Source: SIG452 sp045631485
GTDB lineage: Bacteria > Bacillota > Clostridia > UMGS1840
DNA: 64,000 nucleotides
Reading direction: 5' to 3'
Assembly: GCA_045631485.1 (NCBI GenBank)
Contig: JAZQUU010000039.1
Location: 124,001 to 188,000 of the forward strand
Of the stretch, positions 1 to 8,344 are shown in pieces. Positions within the stretch are counted from its first letter, which is position 1, and each line of letters starts with the position of its first letter. Under the pieces are notes generated by a model that had not been told where the DNA came from, searched no databases, and saw only the letters and a list, made by a program, of their open reading frames with translations. The position numbers and the translations under genes are program-made.

Positions 1-1295
1 TCATCAAAAGTATTAATAATCGTCAAATTCAAGATGACGAAGAGGAAAAAGAATTTGTGGGATTCTTTTTTAAGCGTTCCCTGATGATTTCTCTGCTTGG
101 AACAATCGGACTATTCTTGTTGTCATTCCCTGCAACAAAACTGTTGCTCCCCGGGTTGGAATCCAATGATTTTCAGATTGCACTGAGATTGTTTTGGATT
201 ATGTTACCATCCCTGTGCTTTATTGTGTTGACTTACACAGCAATGGGATTATTGCAGAATAAAAATAAGTTCTTTATTACCTCCATTGTGAGTTTGCCGT
301 TTAACGTTCTGATTATCGGCAGTATGCTTTTGGGAGTGAACAACATTTACATTCTCGGAGCAGTTACCACATTGGGATGGGCGGCGCATTTTCTGTTCTT
401 ATTGCCGGCATTAAAAAAAGAAGGCTATAAACTTTGGAGCAAAACCAATCACGCAGACAAGCTCCGATTGGTAAAACCAATGGAAATTTTATTTATTTTA
501 ATTTCCAATATGGTATTTCAGTTCTTATTCATTGTAGATAAATCTTTCGCAAGTTCCAACACCGGATACCCCTCTGCAATCCATTATGCAAGTTTTCTTT
601 TCACCACGGTTTGCAGTATCTTTTTAGTGGCAATGTCGGCAATTTTCTTTCCGTCTTTGACAAAATCCATGAAAGAAAACAATACAGAAAAAACCAACGG
701 ATTAATTCGTTATTCCTTAACATTTCTGTTTGCGATTTTTGTGCCATTTCTGATGATTGTGGGAATTTATCACAGAGATATCATCACCCTGCTCTATCAA
801 CGCGGTGAATTCACGGTTGAATCGGTAAATTTAGTAGCTCCTGCCTTCCTGATATATTCCTTCTGTGTGTTTGCATTTATGACTCAGGAACTTTTGTTTA
901 AAATCTTTTATGCTAAAGGAAAATATCGGATCACTGTTATTTCGGCTGTTGGAATTTTAGTTGCCAACATTCTGTGTGATTATTTCTTCCGCAATTCTTT
1001 TTATGGAATTGTTGGTTCAACAGCAGGTGTTTGTGTTGTATTTTCCGTAATCATGTTTATCCTGTTACTGAAAGAATCTCCCGGAATGATTAATCGGCAA
1101 TTTTTAAGAAACATTTTGATTATTCTTATTTCGGCAATGGTATTTTGGATTACTCATTTCATCTTCCGAAATACAATCGGATACCAAAATAAAATGATGT
1201 TTGTAATTCCCATAATAGTCGGCGGAGCGATTTACCTTGGCATCTTGTTTGCTGCAAATATTTTAAAACAGTTGCTTTTATCCAAAGAAAATTAA
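1..1295 (+). CDS. murJ: Lipid II flippase MurJ/MviN, 5'-truncated by window edge
   Basis: Membrane protein of the MurJ (MOP) family, which flips the lipid-linked peptidoglycan precursor across the cytoplasmic membrane. The frame is open from base 3, ahead of the first possible start (GTG at 57), so the true start lies outside the window. About 430 residues are visible of a protein usually 500-550 long. The visible part is a series of hydrophobic helices separated by short basic loops, with typical MOP pieces such as LPSLCF and a later AMGLLQNKNKFF segment. It ends 39 bp before mscL on the same strand. The first one or two helices cannot be checked, and assignment to MurJ rather than another MOP exporter rests on overall pattern. 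Confidence 0.85.
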   Translation, partial: IKSINNRQIQDDEEEKEFVGFFFKRSLMISLLGTIGLFLLSFPATKLLLPGLESNDFQIALRLFWIMLPSLCFIVLTYTAMGLLQNKNKFFITSIVSLPFNVLIIGSMLLGVNNIYILGAVTTLGWAAHFLFLLPALKKEGYKLWSKTNHADKLRLVKPMEILFILISNMVFQFLFIVDKSFASSNTGYPSAIHYASFLFTTVCSIFLVAMSAIFFPSLTKSMKENNTEKTNGLIRYSLTFLFAIFVPFLMIVGIYHRDIITLLYQRGEFTVESVNLVAPAFLIYSFCVFAFMTQELLFKIFYAKGKYRITVISAVGILVANILCDYFFRNSFYGIVGSTAGVCVVFSVIMFILLLKESPGMINRQFLRNILIILISAMVFWITHFIFRNTIGYQNKMMFVIPIIVGGAIYLGILFAANILKQLLLSKEN

Positions 1296-1334
1296 TTCAA
1301 TTTCATATCAAACTAAAAAAGTGAGGACAACAAT

Positions 1335-1769
1335 ATGAAAAACGCAAAAGAAAAAGTTGGCGGATTTGTAAGCGAATTTAAAAAATTTGCTTTAAAGGGA
1401 AACGTGCTTGACATGGCAGTCGGTGTTATTATCGGTGGTGCTTTCGGGAAAATCGTTTCTTCATTAGTGGCTGATGTTATTACCCCTGCAATCGGTATTT
1501 TGTTGGGCGGTGTTAATTTCACCGAATTAAAATGGGTAATCAACGCAGAAACCGAAGCTGCAATTAACTATGGTAACTTCATTCAGAATATCGTTGACTT
1601 CCTAATTATTGCATTATCTATTTTTATCTTTATCAAAGTGCTTTCCAAGTTTTCCAGAAAAAAAGAAGAAGCTCCCAAAGAGCCTCCGAAAAAACCGGAC
1701 GATATTCTTCTTTTGGAAGAAATCAGAGATTTATTAAAAGAAAAAGCAAAAGACGAAACCTTGGTATAA
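1335..1769 (+). CDS. mscL: Large-conductance mechanosensitive channel MscL
   Basis: Pressure-relief channel that opens under membrane tension during hypo-osmotic shock; it works as a homopentamer. At 144 residues it has the usual family length. The N-terminal amphipathic helix (FKKFALKGN) leads into the pore helix with the small-residue pattern DMAVGVIIGGAF (about residues 27-38), which is diagnostic for MscL. A periplasmic loop, a second helix (about 80-100) and a charged C-terminal helical bundle rich in Lys/Glu/Pro follow. The GAGG at 1322-1325 sits about 9 bases before the ATG. It may be co-transcribed with murJ and is followed by a strong hairpin terminator. Confidence 0.95.
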   Translation: MKNAKEKVGGFVSEFKKFALKGNVLDMAVGVIIGGAFGKIVSSLVADVITPAIGILLGGVNFTELKWVINAETEAAINYGNFIQNIVDFLIIALSIFIFIKVLSKFSRKKEEAPKEPPKKPDDILLLEEIRDLLKEKAKDETLV

Positions 1770-1778
1770 TATTTCATC

Positions 1779-1811
1779 AAAAAGGGCTATCCCGATGGGA
1801 TAGCCCTTTTT
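1779..1811. terminator. Bidirectional intrinsic terminator between mscL and the thioesterase gene
   Basis: Perfect 15-bp stem (1779-1793 with 1797-1811) around a 3-base loop. The stem centre is GGGCTATCCC, flanked by five A on one side and five T on the other, so it reads as a terminator in both directions. It lies between the convergent ends of mscL (+, 1769) and the thioesterase (-, 1830). Confidence 0.93.
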
Positions 1812-1829
1812 ATATTATTATCATTGACT

Positions 1830-2222
1830 TTATTTGGTACAAAATCCTGTAATCGAAACAGAGGCAGCAAGATTGCCAAGTTCATCGGATACTGTGACGG
1901 TATAAAGATTGGTGGAACGGCCGTTTTTTACGCAGGTTGCCTCCGCAATCAAGCGTTCCCCTTTCGTTCTTCCCAAAAAGGAAATAGTGGAGTTAAGCGA
2001 TACCCATTTAGGCTCTTCATGATTGGTTGCAACGGCATAACAAAAGTCTGCCAATGTAAAATAAACACCGCCCATCACAGCTCCAACTGCATTTTTATGT
2101 CGGGGAGAAATCGTTAAACTGCATTTTGCATAATGTTCACCAATTTCATCAATCACCATTCCGTTCTCTGTGGCAAAACGGTCATTTTTAAAAAAAGAAC
2201 GTACTTCCTCTAAGGTTTTCAT
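1830..2222 (-). CDS. PaaI-family hotdog-fold thioesterase
   Basis: Small acyl-CoA thioesterase of the PaaI/YbgC hotdog superfamily, 130 residues, the usual size of a single hotdog domain. The HKNAVGAVMGGVYFTLADF segment (about residues 42-60) matches the family motif in which an HG/N loop precedes the long central helix that carries the catalytic acidic residue. Beta strands with a conserved V.LN..I.FL pattern follow. The substrate cannot be read from sequence. It is the last gene of the long minus-strand run, 13 bp after rluD, and its end faces the two-way terminator. Confidence 0.8.
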   Translation of the reverse strand: MKTLEEVRSFFKNDRFATENGMVIDEIGEHYAKCSLTISPRHKNAVGAVMGGVYFTLADFCYAVATNHEEPKWVSLNSTISFLGRTKGERLIAEATCVKNGRSTNLYTVTVSDELGNLAASVSITGFCTK

Positions 2223-2235
2223 ACATAAAATCCTT

Positions 2236-3138
2236 CTACTTACTCAATTTATTCAGAACAGCTTGGAACTCCTCGGGAATTGCAGATGTGAATTCCATAT
2301 ATTCTCCCGTTGTGGGATGAATAAACCCAATGGTTTTCGCATGCAAAAGCTGACCCGCTTGAAATAATTTTTGTTTTTTTGCACCGTAAACAGTATCTCC
2401 TGTTACGGGGTGCCCCAAACTTGCCATATGTACACGAATCTGGTGGGTTCTGCCTGTTTCCAGACGACACTTTACAAGACAATATCCCGTGTATCGTTCC
2501 AAAACTGTGTAATGAGTTACCGCATTTCTGGAATTTTTTAAAGTAATTGCCATTTTTTTGCGGTCTTTTTCACTTCTTCCGATAGGTTTATCAACAGTTC
2601 CGCCATCATCTTTGATAACTCCGTCCAACAAGGCAACATATTCTCTTTTGACAGAATGTTCCTTAATCTGCTCCGCAAGAAATAAATGGGCTGCATCTGT
2701 TTTTGCTACCAACAAAATCCCACTGGTATCCTTGTCAATCCGATGCACAATTCCCGGACGAATCACTCCGTTGATGGAGGAAAGACGGCCTTTACAATGA
2801 TACAACAAAGCGTTTACCAAAGTTCCCTCATAATTACCGTTGGCAGGATGAACCACCATACCACGGGGTTTATTAACCACAATTAAACTGTCATCTTCAT
2901 AAACAATTTCCAAAGGAATATTTTCCTCGGTAACCGAAAGTTCTTTCGGTTTTGGAATCAGACAAACAACAGAATCACCATCTGAAACCATAGTCTTCTT
3001 GGAGCAAGCTTGTCCGTTCACGGTAATGTGTTGCTCTTCAATCAGTTTTTGCACAAAGCTTCTGGTTAACTCGGGACAGGTTTCTGCCAAATATTTATCA
3101 ATTCGTATTTTATCAGGGCTTGAAACAATCAGTTCCAT
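2236..3138 (-). CDS. rluD: RluA/RluD-family 23S rRNA pseudouridine synthase
   Basis: Converts uridines to pseudouridine in large-subunit rRNA. The 300-residue protein has an N-terminal S4 RNA-binding domain (about 11-60) and a catalytic domain with the signature HRIDKDTSG; Asp135 is the expected nucleophile. A later RTHQIRVH block is also typical. Length matches RluD/YlyB. Genes lspA and rluD follow divIVA here as in many Firmicutes (ylyA-lspA-ylyB in Bacillus). The start has a good AGGAG site 8 bases upstream. The exact target uridines are not deducible, so RluD is used in the family sense. Confidence 0.9.
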   Translation of the reverse strand: MELIVSSPDKIRIDKYLAETCPELTRSFVQKLIEEQHITVNGQACSKKTMVSDGDSVVCLIPKPKELSVTEENIPLEIVYEDDSLIVVNKPRGMVVHPANGNYEGTLVNALLYHCKGRLSSINGVIRPGIVHRIDKDTSGILLVAKTDAAHLFLAEQIKEHSVKREYVALLDGVIKDDGGTVDKPIGRSEKDRKKMAITLKNSRNAVTHYTVLERYTGYCLVKCRLETGRTHQIRVHMASLGHPVTGDTVYGAKKQKLFQAGQLLHAKTIGFIHPTTGEYMEFTSAIPEEFQAVLNKLSK

Positions 3139-3149
3139 ACGGGCCTCTC

Positions 3150-3608
3150 CTACTGTTCGTTTGTTTCTTTCTCAAACAAAATTTTTGCTGCAATCCAGAA
3201 TACACCGATTACCACACAAATATCCGCTAAATTGAACACGGGATAATTGATGCAATGAACATTGATATAATCCACCACATAACCAAACTGCAAACGATCT
3301 GCCACATTGGATATACCGCCACCTGCAATCAGAGCAAGCGGAAGCAATGATGAAAATCTGATTTGATGTCTTTTCCACGCAACATAAAAGGTGATAATCA
3401 CAAAAAATGCAACCGAAACACTGATTAAAAGAATTTTTGAGCCTTCGAATATACCGAATCCTGCACCGAAATTCTTAACAAAAGTGAGGTTTAAAATATC
3501 GGGAATTACAATCATTTCTGTTTTGGCAAGCACACTGATTCCCCAATATGCCAAGAATCTTGTTGCTAAAATCAAAAGCAATACAATCCCCATATACAAT
3601 ATCATCAT
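3150..3608 (-). CDS. lspA: Lipoprotein signal peptidase II
   Basis: Membrane aspartic protease that removes the signal peptide of prolipoproteins after lipid attachment. It has 152 residues and four predicted membrane segments. The catalytic aspartates are Asp104 in NVADR and Asp129 in FNLAD, the two conserved blocks of the family; the first glycine-rich block reads GGGISN instead of the common GGAIGN. It is located between divIVA and rluD. One possible substrate in this window is the GerC-like lipoprotein at 43703-44281. Confidence 0.93.
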   Translation of the reverse strand: MMILYMGIVLLLILATRFLAYWGISVLAKTEMIVIPDILNLTFVKNFGAGFGIFEGSKILLISVSVAFFVIITFYVAWKRHQIRFSSLLPLALIAGGGISNVADRLQFGYVVDYINVHCINYPVFNLADICVVIGVFWIAAKILFEKETNEQ

Positions 3609-3619
3609 AAAAAAACACC

Positions 3620-4060
3620 TTACTGATCCAGTTCCAAAAGTTCAACCTGTGCTTGAATTAAGCCTCTGATTTTGGATTTGTAAATATTAAATTCCTGCTT
3701 TAAGTTTGCAATCTGTGCCTGAATGGCAGAGAGTTCTTCATTTGCTTTTGCAAGCATTTCATCTTTTTGCACGGAAGCTTCCTTTAAAATTACTTCGGCT
3801 TCTTTGTGAGCGTTTTTCTTCACTTCATCTGAAATAGAATGTGCGGTTACCACAGTATCTCTTAATGCATCTTCCATAGATTTATACTCACGAATTGCAT
3901 CAGAAAGCATATTATTTTTATCTTTTAATGCCAGATTTTCTTTATACAGTTTGTCATAATCCTTGTAAATACGGTCCACAAATTCCATAACCTCATCCTG
4001 GCTATAACCAAATGCGGCTTTTTTAAAGGTAATGTTTTCAAGTTCAATCGGTGTGTACAT
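3620..4060 (-). CDS. divIVA: DivIVA-domain cell-division / polarity protein
   Basis: Coiled-coil protein that binds negatively curved membrane at the division site and poles and recruits partners. The N-terminal MYTPIELENITFKKAAFGY stretch (residues 1-19) with the following DEVMEFVDRI is the DivIVA lipid-binding domain. The rest is a long heptad-rich coiled coil to about residue 130. At 146 residues it is near the usual 150-170. It lies directly after ylmH, the classical order in Firmicutes. Its Shine-Dalgarno GGGGGA is strong. Confidence 0.94.
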   Translation of the reverse strand: MYTPIELENITFKKAAFGYSQDEVMEFVDRIYKDYDKLYKENLALKDKNNMLSDAIREYKSMEDALRDTVVTAHSISDEVKKNAHKEAEVILKEASVQKDEMLAKANEELSAIQAQIANLKQEFNIYKSKIRGLIQAQVELLELDQ

Positions 4061-4082
4061 AAAAAATCCCCCTTTTGATAGA

Positions 4083-4113
4083 AAGGCATAAGAGGTTGAT
4101 TCTCCTATGCCTT
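4083..4113 (-). other. Intercistronic hairpin between ylmH and divIVA
   Basis: Two 12-base arms (4083-4094 and 4102-4113) form a stem with one G-U pair and a 7-base loop on the minus transcript. The upstream arm overlaps the ylmH stop codon. No run of U follows, so it is more likely a processing or stability element, or a weak terminator, than a full terminator. The structure is visible; its role is inferred. Confidence 0.5.
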
Positions 4114-4873
4114 ATTCGTATTTTTTTATGGTAATTCTGATTCTGTCTTTCCGGGTGATGCCATCAATTTCTTCCAGAACAAATCTTCCTTTTTTTGCAA
4201 TGGAAATCATATCTCCCTGAGAAAGTATTTTATTATAATGAATTTCCGGAAAATGGTTCACTTTCACCTTCCCTGCTAAAATCAGTTCCTTTGCTTTTTC
4301 ACGGGAAAGGCGGGCAATATCCGAAACGATGCAATCTAATCTGAGAGCTGCAACCGTGGTTTGACGAAATGAAAAATTCTCAATATTTTTAACCGAAAAA
4401 TCTTCCAGCACCCGCACGGAAACAGGATATCGTCCCACAGAAACCAAATTCTCGGTAATATATTTTAAAATTTCTTCTTTTACCGCAACAACGGCAACAT
4501 CATCTACCAAAATATCTCCGATTTTCTGACGTTTGATACCAAGTCCCATCAAGGAACCAAGCACATCACGGTGAGTAACCTCCGCACCTTTCGGAAAAGA
4601 AAGCTCCACCAATTTGATGGGATATTCCTCATAGCCGAAAGTAAGATGACAGATAGTTCTTCCTGCATTTTCAATTCCGCCAAAGAAACAAAGCTCCTCT
4701 TTCCAAAAAGAAAACAGATTTTTCACCAGTGCCACTTGTCTCTCATCAAGAAAATCCGAAAAAATGGGATAATTTCGTTGGTAAGATTGCTCCAATTTAT
4801 CATACACCGAGGATAGCAGCATTCTGTCATCCTTATCGGATATTTTTGCTAAAAGTTCAGTTTTTGTTTGCAT
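4112..4873 (-). CDS. ylmH: YlmH-family S4-domain RNA-binding protein
   Basis: RNA-binding protein of the YlmH family found in the ylm cell-division cluster of Gram-positive bacteria; members have been linked to ribosome rescue and translation. The 253-residue protein has an N-terminal YlmH domain and a C-terminal S4 domain (about 180-240) with the usual ARLSREKAKELILAGKVKVN pattern. Between them lies a GDILVDD segment typical of the family. It sits between sepF and divIVA as expected. No strong Shine-Dalgarno is visible, so translation may be coupled to sepF, which ends 22 bp upstream. Confidence 0.9.
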   Translation of the reverse strand: MQTKTELLAKISDKDDRMLLSSVYDKLEQSYQRNYPIFSDFLDERQVALVKNLFSFWKEELCFFGGIENAGRTICHLTFGYEEYPIKLVELSFPKGAEVTHRDVLGSLMGLGIKRQKIGDILVDDVAVVAVKEEILKYITENLVSVGRYPVSVRVLEDFSVKNIENFSFRQTTVAALRLDCIVSDIARLSREKAKELILAGKVKVNHFPEIHYNKILSQGDMISIAKKGRFVLEEIDGITRKDRIRITIKKYE

Positions 4874-4895
4874 AAAGTAAATGTTCTTTTAAAAC

Positions 4896-5360
4896 TTAGA
4901 ACGGAAATGCAACCTTATTACGAAGCTCGTCCTTAAAGTCTCCCATAATACCCATATTGTAAGGAACAATCAAAAAGATTCCGTTGGAAATTTTCTGAAT
5001 ATTTCCGTCTAAAGAATAAACCGCACCGGATAAGAAATCAATAATTCTTTTTGCTACTTCACGGTCAATGTTTTCTAAATTTACAACAATGGGTTTTTTG
5101 GTTTTCAAATGGTCTGCAATTTCTTTGGAATCTTCGAAAGCCACCGGTTGAACAACAACCACTTTCAGCTGAGTGGTGGTATGAATGTTCACGATTTTAC
5201 CTTTTTTCGGTGCAGATAAGCTTTCTTTAACTTCCTTTTGTTCTTTCACAACAGGTTCCTTGGATTTGAAGATACTCTCAACCGCTTCTTCTTCCAATTC
5301 TTCCTCTTCATTCTCCAGAATACCAAAGTCAATCAGTTTTTTCTTAATAGCGCCAAACAT
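4896..5360 (-). CDS. sepF: Cell division protein SepF
   Basis: Membrane-associated protein that aligns FtsZ filaments at the septum. It has 154 residues. A short N-terminal amphipathic helix (MFGAIKKKLIDFG) is followed by an acidic low-complexity linker (about 17-50) and the compact SepF core (about 60-145), with the typical PIVVNLENID and RIIDFLSGAVY blocks. An AGGAGG site lies 8 bases before the ATG. The position between ylmE and ylmH is the conserved one. Confidence 0.95.
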   Translation of the reverse strand: MFGAIKKKLIDFGILENEEEELEEEAVESIFKSKEPVVKEQKEVKESLSAPKKGKIVNIHTTTQLKVVVVQPVAFEDSKEIADHLKTKKPIVVNLENIDREVAKRIIDFLSGAVYSLDGNIQKISNGIFLIVPYNMGIMGDFKDELRNKVAFPF

Positions 5361-5414
5361 AATCTTTTCCTCCTATATGTAATTGGGAAGCAACTTGGCT
5401 TCCATCTTGTAATT

Positions 5415-6101
5415 TTACAGATAAATCCGTGGCCCGAATATTTTGGAACCAACACGAACCAGCGTTGACCCCTCTTCTATGGCAATCTGATAGTCATTAC
5501 TCATTCCCATAGATAAGGTATCAAAAGCGGAATCATTCGTCTGATAGTCCTCATAAATTCTTCGTAATTTTGAGAAAACCGTCCGCAATTTTCCTTCATC
5601 ATAAGAAACCGGCGGCATTGTCATAAGACCTCGTACCAAAACATTGGGGCACTCTTTTGCCTGCAGGTATAAATCCTCCAGATTCTCTTCATAAACACCG
5701 AATTTGGAATCTTCCTTCGTTAAATTTACCTCAAAAAGAATCTCCTGGATTTTCCCGTGTTTCTCTGCTTGCTTTTGAATTTCTTTCAAAACTGACACAG
5801 AATCTACCGAATGAATCAGGCTCACTTTATCAATAATATATTTCACTTTATTGGATTGCAGATGACCAATCATGTGAAATTCGTCCACATACGGACGCAA
5901 TTCATCAAATTTTGAGATAAGCTCCTGCACATAATTTTCTCCGATTGCACGAATGCCGCATTCCAATGCAGGCATAATTTCTTCCACGGTTTTGGTCTTG
6001 GTGACGGGAAGTAATTTCACTTCATCCAAAGTGCGTCCCGATTTCTTTAAACTGCAATAAATTTCATCTTTTATTATATCAAGTTTTTCAGCTATTGTCA
6101 A
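5415..6101 (-). CDS. ylmE: YggS/YlmE-family PLP-binding protein
   Basis: Pyridoxal-phosphate homeostasis protein with a single TIM-barrel domain like the N-terminal domain of alanine racemase. Lys35 in LLPVTKTKT is the expected Schiff-base lysine, and the GENYVQEL and FHMIGHLQSNK blocks are diagnostic. At 228 residues it has normal length. The start is a TTG with AGGAG 9 bases upstream. It is the first gene of the conserved ylmE-sepF-ylmH-divIVA string. Confidence 0.92.
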   Translation of the reverse strand: MTIAEKLDIIKDEIYCSLKKSGRTLDEVKLLPVTKTKTVEEIMPALECGIRAIGENYVQELISKFDELRPYVDEFHMIGHLQSNKVKYIIDKVSLIHSVDSVSVLKEIQKQAEKHGKIQEILFEVNLTKEDSKFGVYEENLEDLYLQAKECPNVLVRGLMTMPPVSYDEGKLRTVFSKLRRIYEDYQTNDSAFDTLSMGMSNDYQIAIEEGSTLVRVGSKIFGPRIYL

Positions 6102-6138
6102 TTGGATTCGCTCCTTTTCTCGTTTTTTTTACAAAAAA

Positions 6139-7407
6139 CTATCTGGCATTCGGCGCAGGGCTTCCTTCTGCCAAGTTTTTAAACTGAGTGATAACCAAAT
6201 CATATAGCAATACATTGGAAGAATTGGTGTTATCTTCTTCAATAATGACATACGCATTTTTTTCAAACAGAACCTTTACCGGACGTTTTCTGACGAAACT
6301 TTCTTTCACAATATAAACAAATTTGCCTTCAGAATCCTCCTGAATAGCTTCCTTGGGAATCCGTAAACCACTATGTGTTTTTCGAACAAACTCTGCTTCG
6401 AATTTTCTCTCTCCCATAAGTAAATCAAGATGCTGACTTAATGAGAGGGTTATAACGGTTTCTTTTCCGTTGGAAGACATATCTTTTACCGTACAGGCAA
6501 TTTTACCTTCCGGTGCACGAGAGGTTTTTAAATACAACACATTTGTTTTTTCAGGTTCTTTAGCACGATCAGCGGTAATGCCCTGTGCATCTGCATCAGA
6601 CACGCAAACCAGAAGAGTTGCTTCATAGTTATTCACAATTTTTCCGAACACATAATTTCCATTTGTTTTCGCATAATCAACGGCATCTGAATTCCACAAA
6701 TTGGAAAACAGTTGGCAATCTGTATTCTGAGTAGTTTTTTCATTGATGATGGTTTCATAACCGTCCACTTTCGCAGTAATTAAACCGGAAGTGCCGGAAT
6801 AAAACGCATCCTTACTACCCGAAACCGAACGCTCCAGGTCATCTCTCTGGCGTTTTAAATTTTCAAGCTCTTCCTGCGGGTTGTTGCCTGAAAGTCCCAT
6901 CGCCATATTCTCAATTTCCAAAGCTTCCTGAGATAGGGGCTCAAATTCACCATATACAGCATAATAAGCAATATTTTTCATCTTATTTAACAATACTGTT
7001 GCAGTATCACCGTTTCCCTTTTCATCACGACTCCGATTTTTAATACTGATTTCCAGCGTGTTGATTTTTTCACTCAATGATTTGATGCTTTGTTTTTTTC
7101 CTTCATCAATTTCACCGGAATATACGGTAGCAACATGGGTTCTTGCAGTAACTCTGGTTCCGTCGGAATAGTTCATAACCGCCATCCCTTTGGAAGAGGA
7201 AGAAAGCAATTCCTCATCCCACACCAAAATAGCTTTTCCGGAAATAATTTCTTCTTCGCTTCCGTGATAAACCACCTGCGTGCTGTAACTTGGATGATTA
7301 TAAATATATAAAGCAATGATGACCAACAGTAAAATAATGCCACCCACAACATAATAAATCGGCGGAATTTTAATTTTACGTTTTAATCTTGTTCTTTTTT
7401 CTTCCAT
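6139..7407 (-). CDS. HlyD-like membrane-anchored protein of the division cluster
   Basis: A 422-residue protein with a basic cytoplasmic N-terminus, one membrane segment (about 17-38) and an extracellular region resembling HlyD/RND-type adaptor proteins. That region has an N-terminal beta half, a helical hairpin or coiled coil (about 105-200), a lipoyl-like beta region around the SGLITAKVDGYE segment, and a C-terminal beta barrel with a RIPKEAI motif. No transporter gene accompanies it. It lies between miaA and ylmE, so an envelope or division role is possible but unproven. The fold assignment is from pattern only. Confidence 0.65.
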   Translation of the reverse strand: MEEKRTRLKRKIKIPPIYYVVGGIILLLVIIALYIYNHPSYSTQVVYHGSEEEIISGKAILVWDEELLSSSSKGMAVMNYSDGTRVTARTHVATVYSGEIDEGKKQSIKSLSEKINTLEISIKNRSRDEKGNGDTATVLLNKMKNIAYYAVYGEFEPLSQEALEIENMAMGLSGNNPQEELENLKRQRDDLERSVSGSKDAFYSGTSGLITAKVDGYETIINEKTTQNTDCQLFSNLWNSDAVDYAKTNGNYVFGKIVNNYEATLLVCVSDADAQGITADRAKEPEKTNVLYLKTSRAPEGKIACTVKDMSSNGKETVITLSLSQHLDLLMGERKFEAEFVRKTHSGLRIPKEAIQEDSEGKFVYIVKESFVRKRPVKVLFEKNAYVIIEEDNTNSSNVLLYDLVITQFKNLAEGSPAPNAR

Positions 7408-7411
7408 AATT

Positions 7412-8335
7412 TCACCTTTTTTCTATGGTATCCAAAATTTTTGCAGCAAGCTCTTCTTTTGGTAAACTTGCTTCCAGCCAAATGGCGCCTTCGTTTCGCC
7501 GAAACCAGGTTAACTGACGTTTGGCATAACGGCGGGATTCCATTTTTAGCTTTTCCACCGCTTCGTCTAATGTTAAATAACCGTCTAAATATTCTACAAT
7601 TTCTTTGTAACCGATTGCCTGCATAGAGGTATTGGTTTTGGGAATCCCCTGCTCTAATAAATTTTTTACTTCTTCCACCAGACCATTTTCCAACATTACA
7701 TCTACCCGTCGGTTGATTCTTTCGTAAAGCTTGTCCCTGTCGGTATCCAACACAAAAAACTTCACATCATAAGGCTTCGGCGCATTTTTTGTGCGTTCTT
7801 CCTGCTCGGAAATTGTGGTGCCTGAAATGCGATATACTTCTAACGCTCGAATTAAGCGTCTGGCATTATTTGGATGAAGTCTGTCCGCGGTTTTCGGGTC
7901 AATTTTACGAAGCTCTTCCAACAGAAATTCTCCACCTTTTTCTTCATAAAGCTTTGTGATTTCTTCACGAACCGCTTCATCGCCCGGAATGGGAGCAAGG
8001 TCATAACCATATACCAACGAATTGATATAAAGGCCCGTGCCGCCTGCAATCACAGGGATTTTTCCTTTGGCTAAAACAGAATCCACAATAGGCTTTGCAT
8101 CTTCTACATAACGACTGACATTGTAATTTTCCATAGGAGATACAATGTCAATCATGTGATGAGGGACTCCGCACATTTCATCAGCGGTTACTTTAGCAGT
8201 ACCAACATTCATTCCCCGATAAATCTGCATGGAATCTGCAGATACAACTTCTGTATGCAATTGTTTTGCAACTTCAACCGATAACCCGGTTTTTCCGGAG
8301 GCGGTTGGTCCTGCAATGACAATGACCTGATTCAT
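7412..8335 (-). CDS. miaA: tRNA dimethylallyltransferase MiaA
   Basis: Transfers the dimethylallyl group to N6 of A37 in tRNAs that read U-starting codons. The P-loop GPTASGKT is at residues 9-16. SADSMQIYRGMNVGTAK is the classic substrate loop, and a later RRYAKRQLTWFR block supports the family. At 307 residues it has normal length. MiaB, which thiomethylates the MiaA product, is encoded in the same run four genes upstream (miaB-mutS-mutL-miaA). Confidence 0.97.
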   Translation of the reverse strand: MNQVIVIAGPTASGKTGLSVEVAKQLHTEVVSADSMQIYRGMNVGTAKVTADEMCGVPHHMIDIVSPMENYNVSRYVEDAKPIVDSVLAKGKIPVIAGGTGLYINSLVYGYDLAPIPGDEAVREEITKLYEEKGGEFLLEELRKIDPKTADRLHPNNARRLIRALEVYRISGTTISEQEERTKNAPKPYDVKFFVLDTDRDKLYERINRRVDVMLENGLVEEVKNLLEQGIPKTNTSMQAIGYKEIVEYLDGYLTLDEAVEKLKMESRRYAKRQLTWFRRNEGAIWLEASLPKEELAAKILDTIEKR

Positions 8336-8344
8336 AGGATTCTC

